Shown piece by piece: positions 9,063-19,795 of a DNA stretch of 64,000 nt (its first letter is position 1; each line of letters opens with the position of its first letter). A program made the translations under genes and the position numbers. Under the pieces are notes generated by a model. The model saw only the letters and a program-made list of their open reading frames with translations, was not told the origin of the DNA and did no database searches. This DNA is from Bordetella flabilis (GTDB lineage Bacteria; Pseudomonadota; Gammaproteobacteria; Burkholderiales; Burkholderiaceae_B): NCBI RefSeq assembly GCF_001676725.1, contig NZ_CP016172.1, forward strand, positions 3,658,001-3,722,000, given 5' to 3'.

Positions 9063-9818
9063 ATGCATGCCGTCTCACACGCCGACCCGCCCCCGATCGC
9101 CGACCGCCTGGCCGGACCGCCCGCCGGCCTGGACGCCCAGGATTGGCAGGCCATTGCCGCCGACCTGGACAGCCGGGGCAATGCCGTCCTGCCAGCGCTG
9201 CTGTCGGCCGGACAATGCGAGGCCCTCGCCGCCTGCTATGACGACGAAGCCCGCTATCGCAGCAGGATCGTCATGAGCCGCCATGGCTTCGGGCAAGGGG
9301 AATACAAGTATTTCGCCTATCCCTTGCCCGGCATCGTCCAGGCCCTGCGCACCGAAGCCTATGCCTGCCTGGCCCCCATCGCGAATCGCTGGAACGCGGC
9401 GATGGGCAGCCCGGTGCGCTATCCGGCCTCCCATACCGGCTTCCTGCGGCGCTGCCATCAGGCGGGGCAAGGCCGCCCCACGCCCCTGCTGCTGCGGTAT
9501 GGGACGGGCGACTACAACTGCCTGCACCAGGACTTGTACGGCGAGCACGTGTTCCCCTTGCAGATCGCCGTCCTGCTGTCCGCCCCGGGCGTGGACTATG
9601 CCGGCGGCGAATTCGTGCTGACCGAACAGCGTCCGCGCATGCAATCGCGCGCGGAGGTCGTGCCGTTGCGAAAGGGTGATGCGGTGGTTTTCGCGGTGAA
9701 CGAACGTCCGGTCCAGGGCACGCGCGGCGTCTACCGCGTCAAAATGCGCCACGGCGTCAGCCGGGTGCGCGAGGGCCACAGGCACGTCCTGGGTGTGATC
9801 TTTCACGACGCCGCGTGA
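9063..9818 (+). CDS. 2-oxoglutarate/Fe(II)-dependent dioxygenase family protein
   Basis: 251 residues from ATG 9063 (GAGG Shine-Dalgarno). The C-terminal half is a jelly-roll 2OG-Fe(II) oxygenase domain: iron ligands His155-x-Asp157 (NCLHQDLYGE), GGEFVLTEQRP strand, RKGDAVVF turn, and the distal ligand His230 with Arg234 as probable 2-oxoglutarate anchor (MRHGVSR). The N-terminal part resembles that of prolyl-hydroxylase-like bacterial proteins that hydroxylate amino-acid side chains or nucleic acids. Substrate unknown. It is divergent from the ABC importer and followed 93 bases later by a LprI-like gene. Confidence 0.8.
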   Translation: MHAVSHADPPPIADRLAGPPAGLDAQDWQAIAADLDSRGNAVLPALLSAGQCEALAACYDDEARYRSRIVMSRHGFGQGEYKYFAYPLPGIVQALRTEAYACLAPIANRWNAAMGSPVRYPASHTGFLRRCHQAGQGRPTPLLLRYGTGDYNCLHQDLYGEHVFPLQIAVLLSAPGVDYAGGEFVLTEQRPRMQSRAEVVPLRKGDAVVFAVNERPVQGTRGVYRVKMRHGVSRVREGHRHVLGVIFHDAA

Positions 9819-9911
9819 AGCCCGCGTGTCGGCGCGGGGCGCGGCCCCTACAATCGGCCACAGCGCGTGGCCGCAGCATGCTTTATGAACAGCCAGAAGA
9901 AGGAGTACGCC

Positions 9912-10343
9912 ATGGAATTCAGCGCCTGGAATAGCCGCCATATCGTGCGGGTCGCATTCGGCATGTCTATCGCGCTGGCCTGCGTCGGCGTGCGGGCCGA
10001 ACCGGCCGCCACGGCGGAATTGAACGCGTGCGAGGCCGCCATCGGCAACCAGCCGCGCACCGCCATGCAAGCCTGCCTGTCCTCCCGCTTGAAGAACGCG
10101 CAAGAGAACCTGCAGCGCGCCTATGCACGCGCCCGCGATGAATTGAAAGCGATCGACTCGTCCGCCACGCCGCACGCACTGCAGGCATTGAAGGCGTCCC
10201 GGGAAAGCTTCAATGTCTTCATGGACAAGGAATGCAAGCGGCAGGGCGCCGCCATGCTGGGGGGATCCGGCTCGGGCGACGTCGAACTCGCGTGCCAGGT
10301 AGCGTTGACGCGGTGGCGCGCCGACGCGCTGCGCCAGGACTAG
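9912..10343 (+). CDS. LprI-like (DUF1311) periplasmic protein
   Basis: 143 residues from ATG 9912, with AGAAGGAG Shine-Dalgarno. A Sec signal peptide (to about residue 29, VGVRAEP) is followed by the lysozyme-inhibitor LprI-type domain: four cysteines (CEAAIG, AMQACLSSRL, DKECKRQ, ELACQVALTRWRADAL) in helical context with the typical W/R-rich end. Some members inhibit lysozyme; most are uncharacterised. The stop overlaps the last four bases of the convergent LysR gene (10340). Confidence 0.75.
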   Translation: MEFSAWNSRHIVRVAFGMSIALACVGVRAEPAATAELNACEAAIGNQPRTAMQACLSSRLKNAQENLQRAYARARDELKAIDSSATPHALQALKASRESFNVFMDKECKRQGAAMLGGSGSGDVELACQVALTRWRADALRQD

Positions 10344-11260
10344 GACATCGCGGGCGGCTCGCCAGGATCGTCCTGCCGGCGCAGATGGTCGCCGACATAA
10401 TCCAGGAAACAGGCGATGCGCGAGGCCAATTGGGTATTGCGGTAGTACACGGCATGCACGGGCTGCCGCACCTCGACGGTATCGCGCGCCAAGACCTGCA
10501 CCAGGTCGCCCCGCCGCCTGTCCTGGCGCGTCATGAAGTCCGCCAGGCACGCCACGCCCTGGCCGTCCAAGGCCAGTTGACGCAGGGTTTCACCGCTGGA
10601 CGCGGCCAGGGATGGCCTTATCTGCAGGCTGTCGCCCAGCGGATGCCGCAGCGGCCAAAGGTTCAGTGACTCGGGCTGCGTAAAGCCCAGCAGGCTGTGA
10701 TGTGCCAGCTCCGCCGGGTCGGCCGGTTCGCCATGGGCCCGCAGATAGGCCGGACTTGCCAGGACGCGCAAGGCATTGGTGCCCAGGGGGCGTGCATGCA
10801 GGGTGGAATCCCGCAACGGGCCGATGCGGATCGCGATGTCGGTACGCTGTTCCAGCAGGTCGATGATCTGGTCGCTGGTATGCAGCTCCAGCGCGATGTC
10901 CGGGAAGCGCTCGCGAAAGCCGCCCACCAGCGGCACGATGACATGGAGCATGAACGGCGAGGCGGCGTTCACCCGAAGCAGGCCCGCCGGACGTTCGCGG
11001 CGCACCGCCATCTGCTCTTCCATGGCGTCCACGGATTCCGTGATGCGCCGCGCCTCGGCCAGGAACAGCCTGCCCTCTTCGGTCAGCGCCAGCCGCCGTG
11101 TCGTGCGCTGCAGGAGAGTCGTTTCCAGCTTGCGTTCCAGCCGGCCCAGGGACCGGCTGATCGCCGAAACCGTCTGGCCCAACTGCGTCGCGGCCGCGGT
11201 GATGGAGCCAGTGTCCACCACCGTGATGAAGGTCTGCATTTCGTCCAGGGTCGTCTTCAT
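10340..11260 (-). CDS. LysR-family transcriptional regulator
   Basis: 306 residues, complete. N-terminal winged HTH (MQTFITVVDTGSITAAATQLGQTVSAISRSLGRLERKLETTLLQRTTRRLALTEEG style; residues 8-65), then a substrate-binding-like effector domain (GLLRVNAASPFMLHVIVPLVGGFRERFPDIALELHTSD). The wording matches the CrgA/DsdC-like branch that often regulates divergent transporters. It diverges from the LysE-type exporter at 11384 with 123 bases between, so it most likely controls that exporter. Ligand not predictable. Confidence 0.88.
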   Translation of the reverse strand: MKTTLDEMQTFITVVDTGSITAAATQLGQTVSAISRSLGRLERKLETTLLQRTTRRLALTEEGRLFLAEARRITESVDAMEEQMAVRRERPAGLLRVNAASPFMLHVIVPLVGGFRERFPDIALELHTSDQIIDLLEQRTDIAIRIGPLRDSTLHARPLGTNALRVLASPAYLRAHGEPADPAELAHHSLLGFTQPESLNLWPLRHPLGDSLQIRPSLAASSGETLRQLALDGQGVACLADFMTRQDRRRGDLVQVLARDTVEVRQPVHAVYYRNTQLASRIACFLDYVGDHLRRQDDPGEPPAMS

Positions 11261-11383
11261 GCCGGCATGTTAGCCGCAGATGCCGGGCGACGTGCCGGCC
11301 CGGGCATTCCACTGGGCGGCGCTTGCGGGCACAATGCCGTGTCAGCCATGGCGCCTGGCCGCGCCAACCGGATGGAGACAGCC

Positions 11384-11995
11384 ATGAGCATCGAGTTCCT
11401 GATCACCTCGCTGATCGTCGTCGCGTCGCCCGGCACCGGCGTTGTCTATACCGTCGCGGCCGGGTTGGCGCGCGGGACGCGCGGCAGCGTCATCGCCGCC
11501 ATAGGCTGCACCATCGGCATCATTCCCCACATGGTTGCCGCCCTGACCGGCATCGCCGCCCTGCTGCACACCAGTGCACTGGCCTTCCAGCTGCTGAAAT
11601 ACCTGGGCGTGGCCTACCTGCTATACCTTGCGTGGCAAAGCCTGAAGAGCGACGGCGCCCTCAACGTGGAAAGCGATATGGCGCCGCGTTCCGCCTGGCG
11701 CGTCATCACCTCCGCCGTCCTGGTGAATCTGCTCAATCCCAAGCTATCGCTGTTCTTCCTTGCCTTCCTGCCGCAGTTCATCGCCCCGCACGAAGCGTCG
11801 CCGCTGGCGCGCATGCTGGAGATGAGCGCCGTCTTCATGGCCATGACCTTCGCGGTGTTCGCGCTGTACGGCGCGTGCGCGGCGCGCGCCAGGGACCACA
11901 TCATTTCGCGGCCCGCCGTGCTGGCCTGGATGCGGCGCGGATTCGCGGCAGGCTTTGTCGTGCTGGCCGCCAAGCTGGCCGTTACGCGGCAATAG
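11384..11995 (+). CDS. LysE/RhtB-family amino-acid exporter
   Basis: 203 residues from ATG 11384 with GGAGA nine bases upstream. Six hydrophobic segments and the family signatures (SPGTGVVYTVAAGLARGTRGSV near the N-terminus and NLLNPKLSLFFLAFLPQF in the middle) identify the LysE/RhtB translocator family. These inner-membrane proteins export amino acids or homoserine-lactone-like compounds by proton antiport. The divergent LysR gene at 10340-11260 is the probable regulator. The 143 bases after the stop hold no further gene. Confidence 0.87.
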   Translation: MSIEFLITSLIVVASPGTGVVYTVAAGLARGTRGSVIAAIGCTIGIIPHMVAALTGIAALLHTSALAFQLLKYLGVAYLLYLAWQSLKSDGALNVESDMAPRSAWRVITSAVLVNLLNPKLSLFFLAFLPQFIAPHEASPLARMLEMSAVFMAMTFAVFALYGACAARARDHIISRPAVLAWMRRGFAAGFVVLAAKLAVTRQ

Positions 11996-12138
11996 CCGCG
12001 TGCTTGCGGGGTGCGGCGCGCTCGCGGCCGGCCCGATACGCGGGAAACGCACCGGCGACGCCCGCAGGGCGCGGGCCACAGCCGGATGCCGGAGCCACGC
12101 CGGTTGACTTTGGCGCGCACGCCCCGATATAAGTAGCC

Positions 12139-15100
12139 ATGACCGCCCTTCGCGCCGGCGCCGACGCGCTGGACGCCTTCCATCCCGCCGTCGCCAACTG
12201 GTTCCGTCGCGCCTTCCCCGGCCCGACGGCCGCGCAGCAGGCCGCCTGGCCGCTCATCCGTGGCGCCCGCCCCACCCTGATCGCCGCGCCGACCGGTTCG
12301 GGCAAGACGCTGACCGCATTCCTGTCGGCCATCGATCAACTGGTGCGTGACGGCCTTGCCGCCGGGGGGCAACTGCCGGACGCCACGACCGTCGTCTACA
12401 TCTCCCCACTGAAGGCGCTGTCCAACGATATCCGCGTCAATCTGGAAGCGCCCCTGGCGGGCATCAGGGAAGAGCTGCACCGGCAGGGCCTGCCCGATCC
12501 CGGCATCCGCACCGCCGTGCGCACTGGCGACACCACCGCGCAGGACCGCCTGGCCATGCGCAAGCGCCCCCCGCATATCCTGGTGACCACGCCGGAATCG
12601 CTGTACGTGCTGCTGACCTCAGCCGGCGGACGCGCCATGCTGGCCACCACGCGTACCGTGATCGTCGATGAAATCCACGCCGTCGCGGGAACCAAGCGCG
12701 GCAGTCACCTGGCGCTGAGCCTGGCGCGGCTGGATGCCCTGTGCGAACAACCGCCCGCCCGCATAGGCCTGTCCGCGACGCAAAAGCCGCTGGACGCGGT
12801 GGGACGTTTCCTGGCGGGTACGCAAGCCGGCGGCGATTGCGCGATTGTCGACATCGGCCACCATCGCAGCCGCGACCTGGCCATCGAGATGCCGCCCGTA
12901 CCGTTGGAAGCCGTCATGGCCAACGATGTATGGGACCTGCTGTACGACCGCATGGCCATGCTGGCCGCGGAGCACCGCACCACCCTGGTGTTCGTCAACA
13001 CGCGCCGCATGGCCGAGCGCGCCGCGCGCCACCTGGCGGACCGCCTGGGGGCCGAAGCCGTCGCGGCGCACCACGGCAGCCTGGCCAAGGAACATCGCCT
13101 GCATGCCGAGCAACGCCTGAAGCGCGGCGATCTGAAGGTGCTGGTCGCCACGGCGTCGCTGGAACTGGGCATCGATATCGGCGACGTCGACCTGGTCTGC
13201 CAGGTCGGCTCGCCACGTGGCATTTCGGCACTGTTGCAGCGCGTCGGCCGCGCGGGGCACCAGGTCGGCGGCACCTCCAAGGGCCGCCTCTTTCCGACGT
13301 CGCGCGACGACCTTGTGGAATGCGCCGCGCTGCTGGACTGCGTGCGCCGCGGCGAACTGGACCTGCTCCATATCCCGCGCGCTCCTCTGGACGTGCTGGC
13401 GCAGCAGATCGTCGCCGAGGTCTCCTGCCGCGAGTGGCGCGAGGACGATTTGTACGCGATGATGCGGCAGGCCGACCCTTATGCGGAACTGCCACGGGCG
13501 CGCTATGACGCGGTCCTGCGCATGCTGGCCGCCGGCCATATGGGACGCCACGGCCAACGCGCGTCCTATCTGCATCGCGACACGGTCGCCGGTACCGTGC
13601 GGGCGCGGCGCGGCAGCCAGCTCAGCGCCATGACATCCGGCGGCACCATTCCGGACAATGCCGACTACACGGTGCTGCTGGAACCCCAGGGCTTGAACAT
13701 CGGCACGGTCAACGAGGACTTCGCCGTGGAAAGCCTGGCGGGCGATGTCTTCCAGCTGGGCAACACGTCGTATCGCATCCTGCGCGTCGAAGCCGGCCGC
13801 GTGCGGGTCGAGGACGCCCACGGCATGGCGCCCAATATCCCGTTCTGGCTGGGCGAGGCGCCCGGACGCAGCGACGAATTGTCGGCGGCCGTGGCGCGGC
13901 TGCGCGCGCGCGTGGACGCCCTGCTCGATCCGGCCCACGCCCTTGCCGAGCCCGCGCCGGGCGGCAGCGCCGCGGGCGATTCCATGCTGGAGGACGCCAC
14001 CCATACGCTGGCGGAGGAAATCGGCTGCGGCATCGCGGCGGCGCGCCAGATCGTCGAATACCTGGCGCGCGCCCGTGCGGCGCTGGGCGTGCTGCCCACG
14101 CAGGACACCTTGGTGCTGGAACGCTTCTTCGACGAGTCGGGCGGCATGCAACTGGTGCTGCATGCGCCGTTCGGCAGCCGGGTCAACCGCGCCTGGGGCC
14201 TGGCCCTGCGCAAGCGCTTCTGCCGGACCTTCAATTTCGAACTGCAGGCGGCCGCCACCGAGGACGCCATCGTGCTTTCGCTATCGTCGGCGCACAGCTT
14301 TCCGCTGGATGAAGTGTGGTCTTACCTGCGCTCCGCCAATGCGGAGCGGGTCCTGGTGCAGGCGCTCCTGGACGCACCGCTCTTCAATGTGCGCTGGCGC
14401 TGGACCGCTGGCGTGGCGCTCGCCCTGCCCCGCTACGTCGGTGGACGCAAGGTCGCCGCACCCTTGCAACGCATGAAAAGCGAGGATCTGCTGGCAGCCA
14501 TCTTCCCGGACCAGGCGGCCTGCCTGGAAAACGTCCAGGGCGAACGGGAATTGCCCGACCATCCCCTGGTCCAGCAGACCCTGGACGACTGCCTGCACGA
14601 AGCCATGGACAGCGCCGGATGGCTCGCGGTCCTGCGGCGCATCGAACAAGGGCAATGCCGGCTGCTTGCGCGCGATCTGCCGGCGCCCTCCCCGCTGGCC
14701 ATGGAGATCCTGAGCGCGCGCCCCTATGCCTATCTGGACGACGCGCCGCTGGAGGAACGCCGCACGCAAGCCGTCATGACCCGCCGCTGGACCGACCCTG
14801 CCAGCGCCGGCGATCTGGGCGCGCTGGACGCCGAGGCCATCGCGCGGGTGCGCCAGGAAGCCTGGCCGGAAGCCCGCGATGCGGACGAAATGCACGAGGC
14901 CCTGGCCGACCTGGCCTGCATTACGGCCGCGGAGGCCGCTGCGAACAGCGGCTGGCCAGCATGGCTGCGCCAGCTCGCCGAAACCGGGCGGGCGTGCCGT
15001 CTGCACATCGCGGCCGACGCGACGCTGTGGGTGGCGCTCGAACGCCTCGGCTGTCTGCTCGCCGCCTACCCCGACGCGCGCCGCGAGCCGCCGCTCCAGG

Positions 15101-16572
15101 TACTGCCCGAGGACACCGGGTGGGACGAAGACAGTGCACGCGTGGAGATCCTGCGCGCGCGCCTTAGCGGCAGCGGACCGGTGACGGCCGATGTGCTGCG
15201 GCAGGCGCTGCGCTGGCCCGCATCCGCCATCGCTGCGGCGCTGGCGCGACTGGAACACGAAGGCGCTGTCATGCGCGGTCGGTTTACCCCCGGGGCGAGC
15301 GACGAAGAATGGTGCGAACGGCATCTGCTCGCGCGCATCCATCGCTACACCATCAAGCGGCTGCGGCAAGAGATCGAACCGGTGTCGCGGCAGGACTTCA
15401 TGCGTTTCCTGTTCGAGTGGCAGCATCTGTCGGCCGATACCCGGCTGCGCGGCCCGCAGGCACTGCCCCAGGTCCTCGATCAACTGGAAGGCTACGAAGC
15501 GCCTGCCGGGGCTTGGGAAAGCGAGCTGCTGGCCGCCCGCATTGGCGACTACGAACCCGCCTGGCTGGATGACCTGTCCCGATCGGGCAAGATCACCTGG
15601 ATGCGATTGTCGGGGCTGGTCCGCCCGGCGGGAAACCGGCCGGGCGCGGGACCGGTCCGGGCGACACCCATGGTGATCCTGCCGCGCAGGCATCTTCCCC
15701 TGTGGCAGGCGCTGCCGCATCTGGCGGGCGCCGCCCCGCTTTCGGCACGCGGGCAGGCAGTGCATGACGCGCTGCGCGCGGGCGGGGCCATGTTCTTCGA
15801 CGAGTTGCTGGCCGACACGCGGCTGCTGCCCAGCCAGCTTGAAGAAGCCTTGGCCGAACTGGTGGCCGCGGGCCAGATCGCCGCCGACAGCTATGCAGGG
15901 CTGCGGGCGCTGCTGACGCCGGCATCCAAACGGGGGGCCCATGCGGGGCGGCGGCGGCGCGGAGCCATGCCTGCCCCCCTGGAGATGGCGGGGCGCTGGG
16001 CGACCGTGCGACGGCCCGGCCCCGCGCAGGAAGGGGTGGACCGCAGCATCGGCCCGCGCACCGGCGCGGCGCGTCGATCCGCCGTCGAACCCGCCACGCT
16101 GGAACATATCGCGCGCGTGTTGCTGCGCCGCTATGGCGTGCTGTTCTGGCGTGTGCTCGAGCGCGAGGCTGACTGGTTGCCTCCATGGCGGGAATGGCTG
16201 CCGGTCCTGCACCGCATGGAAGCGCGGGGCGAACTGCGGGGCGGACGGTTCGTCGCGGGCCTTGCCGGCGAACAGTTCGCCTTGCCGGAAGCCATTCCGC
16301 TGCTGCGCGACATTCGCCGCCGGCCCCTGGACGGAACGCTGGTCCGTGTATCCGCGGTCGATCCCTTGAATCTGTGCGGCACATTGCTTCCCGGCGACAA
16401 GGTACCCGCGCTGGCCGGCAACCGCATCCTGTTCCGCGACGGCCTGCCTGTGGCCACTTGGATCGCCAGGAAACCGCATTACGACCCGCAGCTCGATAAC
16501 GAGGAACGCGAACGGGTGCGCCACGCACTTATCGGCGCCGTTCAGCGCAGCGTGGAAACCGAAGAAGCCTGA
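12139..16572 (+). CDS. lhr: Large Lhr-type ATP-dependent DNA helicase
   Basis: 1477 residues, about the length of the long bacterial Lhr. Superfamily 2 helicase core: Walker A APTGSGKT (50-57), [13 protein letters not shown] box (177-180), motif [20 protein letters not shown], and motif [10 protein letters not shown]. After the two RecA folds come the winged-helix and beta-barrel parts of the Lhr core, then the long C-terminal extension that in the family contributes to nucleic-acid repair functions. Lhr is a 3'-5' ssDNA translocase linked to DNA repair. No Shine-Dalgarno is clear before the ATG. A MarR gene follows 44 bases downstream and may be cotranscribed. Confidence 0.93.
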   Translation: MTALRAGADALDAFHPAVANWFRRAFPGPTAAQQAAWPLIRGARPTLIAAPTGSGKTLTAFLSAIDQLVRDGLAAGGQLPDATTVVYISPLKALSNDIRVNLEAPLAGIREELHRQGLPDPGIRTAVRTGDTTAQDRLAMRKRPPHILVTTPESLYVLLTSAGGRAMLATTRTVIVDEIHAVAGTKRGSHLALSLARLDALCEQPPARIGLSATQKPLDAVGRFLAGTQAGGDCAIVDIGHHRSRDLAIEMPPVPLEAVMANDVWDLLYDRMAMLAAEHRTTLVFVNTRRMAERAARHLADRLGAEAVAAHHGSLAKEHRLHAEQRLKRGDLKVLVATASLELGIDIGDVDLVCQVGSPRGISALLQRVGRAGHQVGGTSKGRLFPTSRDDLVECAALLDCVRRGELDLLHIPRAPLDVLAQQIVAEVSCREWREDDLYAMMRQADPYAELPRARYDAVLRMLAAGHMGRHGQRASYLHRDTVAGTVRARRGSQLSAMTSGGTIPDNADYTVLLEPQGLNIGTVNEDFAVESLAGDVFQLGNTSYRILRVEAGRVRVEDAHGMAPNIPFWLGEAPGRSDELSAAVARLRARVDALLDPAHALAEPAPGGSAAGDSMLEDATHTLAEEIGCGIAAARQIVEYLARARAALGVLPTQDTLVLERFFDESGGMQLVLHAPFGSRVNRAWGLALRKRFCRTFNFELQAAATEDAIVLSLSSAHSFPLDEVWSYLRSANAERVLVQALLDAPLFNVRWRWTAGVALALPRYVGGRKVAAPLQRMKSEDLLAAIFPDQAACLENVQGERELPDHPLVQQTLDDCLHEAMDSAGWLAVLRRIEQGQCRLLARDLPAPSPLAMEILSARPYAYLDDAPLEERRTQAVMTRRWTDPASAGDLGALDAEAIARVRQEAWPEARDADEMHEALADLACITAAEAAANSGWPAWLRQLAETGRACRLHIAADATLWVALERLGCLLAAYPDARREPPLQVLPEDTGWDEDSARVEILRARLSGSGPVTADVLRQALRWPASAIAAALARLEHEGAVMRGRFTPGASDEEWCERHLLARIHRYTIKRLRQEIEPVSRQDFMRFLFEWQHLSADTRLRGPQALPQVLDQLEGYEAPAGAWESELLAARIGDYEPAWLDDLSRSGKITWMRLSGLVRPAGNRPGAGPVRATPMVILPRRHLPLWQALPHLAGAAPLSARGQAVHDALRAGGAMFFDELLADTRLLPSQLEEALAELVAAGQIAADSYAGLRALLTPASKRGAHAGRRRRGAMPAPLEMAGRWATVRRPGPAQEGVDRSIGPRTGAARRSAVEPATLEHIARVLLRRYGVLFWRVLEREADWLPPWREWLPVLHRMEARGELRGGRFVAGLAGEQFALPEAIPLLRDIRRRPLDGTLVRVSAVDPLNLCGTLLPGDKVPALAGNRILFRDGLPVATWIARKPHYDPQLDNEERERVRHALIGAVQRSVETEEA

Positions 16573-16616
16573 CGGGCCGCCGCTATACTTGCGCCATCCC
16601 AGGCCAGCGCCCCATC

Positions 16617-17153
16617 ATGCCGACATCCCGCCCATCGTCCCGACGCAAAACGGCCTCCGCCGCGGCAACGAAGGTCAGCAAGGTGAACGAGCACGCCTAT
16701 GCCTTCGTCGACCAGGTGGGCCATCTGCTGCGCAAGGCCTACCAGCGGCATGCCGCGTTGTTCCAGCAGACCATTCCGGACTCCCAGTTGACCGCCGCGC
16801 AGTTCGTGACGCTGTGCGCCGTCGACGAACGCGGCGGCTGTTCCATGAGCGAGATCGTCAAGGCAACGGCCATCGACCAGGCCACCATACGCGGCATCGT
16901 GGACCGCCTGAAGGCGCGCGGGCTGCTTGCCGTTACGCACGACGACACGGACAGGCGCAAGGTCGTGGTGCGCCTGTCCGAATCGGGCGGCATCCTGCTG
17001 GACCGCACCATCCCCTACGCGCACAGAATCACCGAGATGACGCTTGCCGAGCTGAATGCCGCCGAACGCGTGGCGATCGTTTACCTGCTGCGCAAGATGA
17101 GCGACGGTCCGGGCCCGGGAGAAAACGCGCCCAAGCCGCTGCCGGACCGCTGA
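16617..17153 (+). CDS. MarR-family transcriptional regulator
   Basis: 178 residues. After a basic, low-complexity N-terminus (residues 1-25) comes a MarR winged helix: LTAAQFVTLCAVDERGGCSMSEIVKATAIDQATIRGIVDRLKARGLLAVTHDDTDRRKVVVRLSESG. The IDQATIRGIVDRL recognition helix resembles MarR proteins that control aromatic-acid degradation, including the BpsR/NicR group known to regulate nicotinate genes. It lies 6 kb from the nic genes here, so a regulatory link is only a possibility. A GTG at 16683 (VNEHAYAFVDQ) is an alternative start. Confidence 0.82.
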   Translation: MPTSRPSSRRKTASAAATKVSKVNEHAYAFVDQVGHLLRKAYQRHAALFQQTIPDSQLTAAQFVTLCAVDERGGCSMSEIVKATAIDQATIRGIVDRLKARGLLAVTHDDTDRRKVVVRLSESGGILLDRTIPYAHRITEMTLAELNAAERVAIVYLLRKMSDGPGPGENAPKPLPDR

Positions 17154-17171
17154 TGCGGCCGCGCGCACGTC

Positions 17172-17474
17172 CTATTTGAATACGTGCGTCGCGTGGGTGA
17201 TCGCGCCCCCGGCGCGTATCGCGGCGGCGACCAGGGCGGATTCCGCAAGCTCTTCATCGGTCGCACCGGCGTCGCGCGCCGCCTTGGCGTGTAGCTCCAG
17301 GCAGTAGGGACATTGGGTCGTCAGGGCGACGGCCACCGCGATCAACTGCTTCTGGCGTGCGGTCAACGCGCCTTCGGCGAAGGTCGCCCTGTCAAAGGCC
17401 CAGAAGCCTTTCATCGCTTCGGGTGCGAATTCGTCCAGTTGCTTGAGGTTGCCCAGGTTCTTCATGTCGTACAT
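17172..17474 (-). CDS. Carboxymuconolactone decarboxylase/AhpD-family protein
   Basis: 100 residues from ATG 17474, with GGAG seven bases upstream. It is a complete CMD/AhpD-fold domain with the redox motif CPYC and following His (TTQCPYCLELHAKAARDAGATDEELAESALVAAAIRAGGA). Single-domain members with CxxC-x3-H act as AhpD-like peroxidase or alkylhydroperoxidase components. It is divergent from an AraC regulator at 17562 (87 bases apart), which probably controls it. It converges with the MarR gene, 18 bases between stops. Confidence 0.87.
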   Translation of the reverse strand: MYDMKNLGNLKQLDEFAPEAMKGFWAFDRATFAEGALTARQKQLIAVAVALTTQCPYCLELHAKAARDAGATDEELAESALVAAAIRAGGAITHATHVFK

Positions 17475-17561
17475 CTTTTTGCTCCATTTTTGGCGTGCGG
17501 TACAGGTATGGTAGGCTCGCGCCTGTTCGACATGGTCCTTATTCGGTGCTGAATCGTCCAA

Positions 17562-18536
17562 ATGCCTGGAAGCAACCATTCCGGGCTTGCCATGCTGGAT
17601 CACCTGCTCGCGGCGCTGGACGTCGGGGTCGCACACTTCACGACGTGTGACGTCAGGGCAGGTTGGGCGGTGGAGTTCGACGCCTGCGAAGCGGCAAGCC
17701 TGCACTATTGCCTGACCGGCGGCGGCGTCCTGGCCGTGCCGGGTATTCCCCCCATTCGGCTGGCGCCGCACACGTTTGTACTTCTGGCACCCGGCACGCC
17801 GTATCGGATCGGCAGCGCCAGGCCCTCCCCCGGACAGCGCCAGCGTCGTCCCAGGCTGCGCTGCAGCCCGTCGCTGGAGTCGGTACCGACGGTCGCGGTG
17901 GGCCACGGAAGACAAGGCATTTCCACGATATGCGGGGAGGTCAGCGCGGGCGTGGCAGCGGGCTCGCGGTCCTTCCCCTTTCTGGGCGAGCCCCTGGTGG
18001 CAAGGTTTGTTGCCGGCGACGGCCTGGAGGACCCGCTGGTCAAGCTGCTGGCGGAGTCGCTATCCCCACGGGTCGGGACCCGCGCATTGAGCGAGGCGCT
18101 GTTGAAGCAGTGCCTGGTCCTGGCATTGCGGCGATGCATGGAACAAGGCGAGAGCAAGTTCTCCTGGCTCGCAGGACTTGCCGACGCGCGGCTTTCCGGC
18201 GCGCTGCGGGTCATTTTCGAGCGGCCCAATGCCCCCCTGACGGTGGAAAGCCTGGCCGGGGTCGCGTGCATGAGCCGCTCGGCGTTTGCAGCGGCGTTCG
18301 TGCGCGCCTTCGGGATATCGCCAATGAGCCTGGTCAATGTCGTGCGGCTGCGGCGCGCCGGCGAACAACTGGCGACGACGGCCCTGCCGGTATCCCAGGT
18401 TGCGCAGCAAGCCGGTTTTGCCAGCAGGAGCCACTTTTCGCAGGCGTTCACCAGACTCCATGGCGTGGACCCCAGCCGCTTCCGCCGCGAGTCGGTGGGC
18501 GGGCCCGCGGTCCTGGCGCCCAGGAAGCCGCGCTGA
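17562..18536 (+). CDS. AraC-family regulator with cupin_6-type sensor domain
   Basis: 324 residues. The N-terminal half (HYCLTGGGVLAVPGIPPIRLAPHTFVLLAPGTPYRI) matches the cupin domain of AraC regulators usually found beside oxidoreductase or AhpD-like genes. The C-terminal domain has the paired HTHs: LTVESLAGVACMSRSAFAAAFVRAFG and LPVSQVAQQAGFASRSHFSQAFTRLHG. It is divergent from the CMD-family gene, the usual genetic partner of this subfamily. An in-frame ATG at 17592 (MLDHLLAALDV) is where the conserved sequence begins and may be the true start. Confidence 0.83.
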   Translation: MPGSNHSGLAMLDHLLAALDVGVAHFTTCDVRAGWAVEFDACEAASLHYCLTGGGVLAVPGIPPIRLAPHTFVLLAPGTPYRIGSARPSPGQRQRRPRLRCSPSLESVPTVAVGHGRQGISTICGEVSAGVAAGSRSFPFLGEPLVARFVAGDGLEDPLVKLLAESLSPRVGTRALSEALLKQCLVLALRRCMEQGESKFSWLAGLADARLSGALRVIFERPNAPLTVESLAGVACMSRSAFAAAFVRAFGISPMSLVNVVRLRRAGEQLATTALPVSQVAQQAGFASRSHFSQAFTRLHGVDPSRFRRESVGGPAVLAPRKPR

Positions 18537-18692
18537 CTGCGTGGATATGCCGCCGACCGCGGGAGGCGCCGTGCATAATGAAACGCACGATGTAACCATG
18601 CCGTGCACACGCATGACGTGTATCGCGCAATGCGTGCCGCGCGATGTGTACCGCATGATGCCCTTCTACCAAGTTGCGCAAGGAGCGTAGGC

Positions 18693-19568
18693 ATGAGCAA
18701 CCCTTCCGAATACGTACCACCCAAGGTGTGGACCTGGGGTCAACCCAACGGGGGCCACTTCGCCAGCACGAACCGGCCGGTATCGGGGCCCACGCACGAC
18801 AAGCCGCTGCCCGTGGGCCGCCATCCCTTGCAGCTGTATTCGCTGGCCACGCCGAATGGCGTGAAGGTGACGGTGATGCTGGAAGAGCTGCTGGCCATGG
18901 GACACAAGGGCGCGGAGTACGATGCCTGGCCGATCCGGATCGGCGAAGGCGATCAGTTCGGCAGCGGTTTCGTGGCGTTGAATCCGAATTCCAAGATCCC
19001 GGCGTTGCTCGATCGCAGCGGCCCCAAGCCGATCCGGGTGTTCGAATCCGGCTCGATACTTCTCTACCTGGCCGAGAAGTTCGGCGCCTTTCTGCCGACC
19101 GAGCCCGCGGCGCGCGCGGAGTGCCTGTCGTGGCTGTTCTGGCAGATGGGAAGCGCCCCTTACCTGGGCGGCGGGTTCGGCCATTTCTACGTCTACGCGC
19201 CGACGAAGATCCAGTACGCGATCGACCGTTTCGCGATGGAGGTAAAGCGTCAGCTGGACGTGCTGGACAAGCAGCTTGCCGCCAACGAATACGTGGCTGG
19301 CAGCGAGTACACCATCGCCGACATCGCGATCTGGCCTTGGTATGGCGTGCTCGCGCAGGGTCGCATCTACGACGCCGGCGAGTTCCTGTCGGTGCAGGAC
19401 TACAAGCACGTACAACGCTGGGCCGCCGCGATCGCAGCACGCCCGCCGGTACAGCGCGGGCGCATGGTCAATCGCCTCAACGGCGACCCCGCCAGCCAGT
19501 TGCACGAACGGCATGACGCCAGCGACTTCGATACCCGGACGCAGGACAAGCTGGCCAACGGAAGGTAG
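18693..19568 (+). CDS. yghU: Glutathione S-transferase, YghU type (disulfide-bond reductase)
   Basis: 291 residues from ATG 18693 with AGGAG upstream; E. coli YghU has 288. It has the extended N-terminus of the nu-class (YVPPKVWTWGQPNGGHFASTNRPVSGPTHDK), a thioredoxin-fold domain (LQLYSLATPNGVKVTVMLEEL...VALNPNSKIPALLDRSG...IRVFESGSILLYLAEKFG) and the all-helical C-terminal domain (EYTIADIAIWPWYG). These proteins bind two glutathiones and reduce disulfides. Strong hairpins follow the gene (19652-19679). Confidence 0.9.
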   Translation: MSNPSEYVPPKVWTWGQPNGGHFASTNRPVSGPTHDKPLPVGRHPLQLYSLATPNGVKVTVMLEELLAMGHKGAEYDAWPIRIGEGDQFGSGFVALNPNSKIPALLDRSGPKPIRVFESGSILLYLAEKFGAFLPTEPAARAECLSWLFWQMGSAPYLGGGFGHFYVYAPTKIQYAIDRFAMEVKRQLDVLDKQLAANEYVAGSEYTIADIAIWPWYGVLAQGRIYDAGEFLSVQDYKHVQRWAAAIAARPPVQRGRMVNRLNGDPASQLHERHDASDFDTRTQDKLANGR

Positions 19569-19651
19569 GGTTCGCTGGTGTGGGCTTCGCGATTGACGAC
19601 AGTGTGCGGCTTCGATGCGAACTGGCTGATGGAAGATCTCGCAGTGCCCGC

Positions 19652-19679
19652 AAGTCGCGGCCCACGGGGTCCGCGACTT
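19652..19679. terminator. Strong hairpin downstream of yghU
   Basis: AAGTCGCGG and CCGCGACTT pair perfectly (9 bp) around a 10-base loop whose CCC and GGG can also pair. It starts 84 bases after the yghU stop. No T-run follows, so intrinsic termination is uncertain; it could equally be part of the adjacent repeat-rich region. Confidence 0.4.
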
Positions 19680-19795
19680 CGCTTACGCGGCGCGGCACGG
19701 TGACCATGGAGGCCGCGCGAAGCACGAATCTGGATGCGGCGGCCCGCCCACGAATCGCCCCACGACCAGCACCCGCCGCACGCCCCAGCATGTAT

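Noticed and set aside
14281..16524. 747-codon open frame antisense to the Lhr-type helicase
   Set aside because: No start signal or domain; a by-product of high GC content opposite a real gene.
16617..17153. MarR gene as the nic regulator (nicR/bpsR)
   Set aside because: The recognition helix is compatible but the gene follows the helicase gene and is 6 kb from nic; without a search the identity cannot be claimed.
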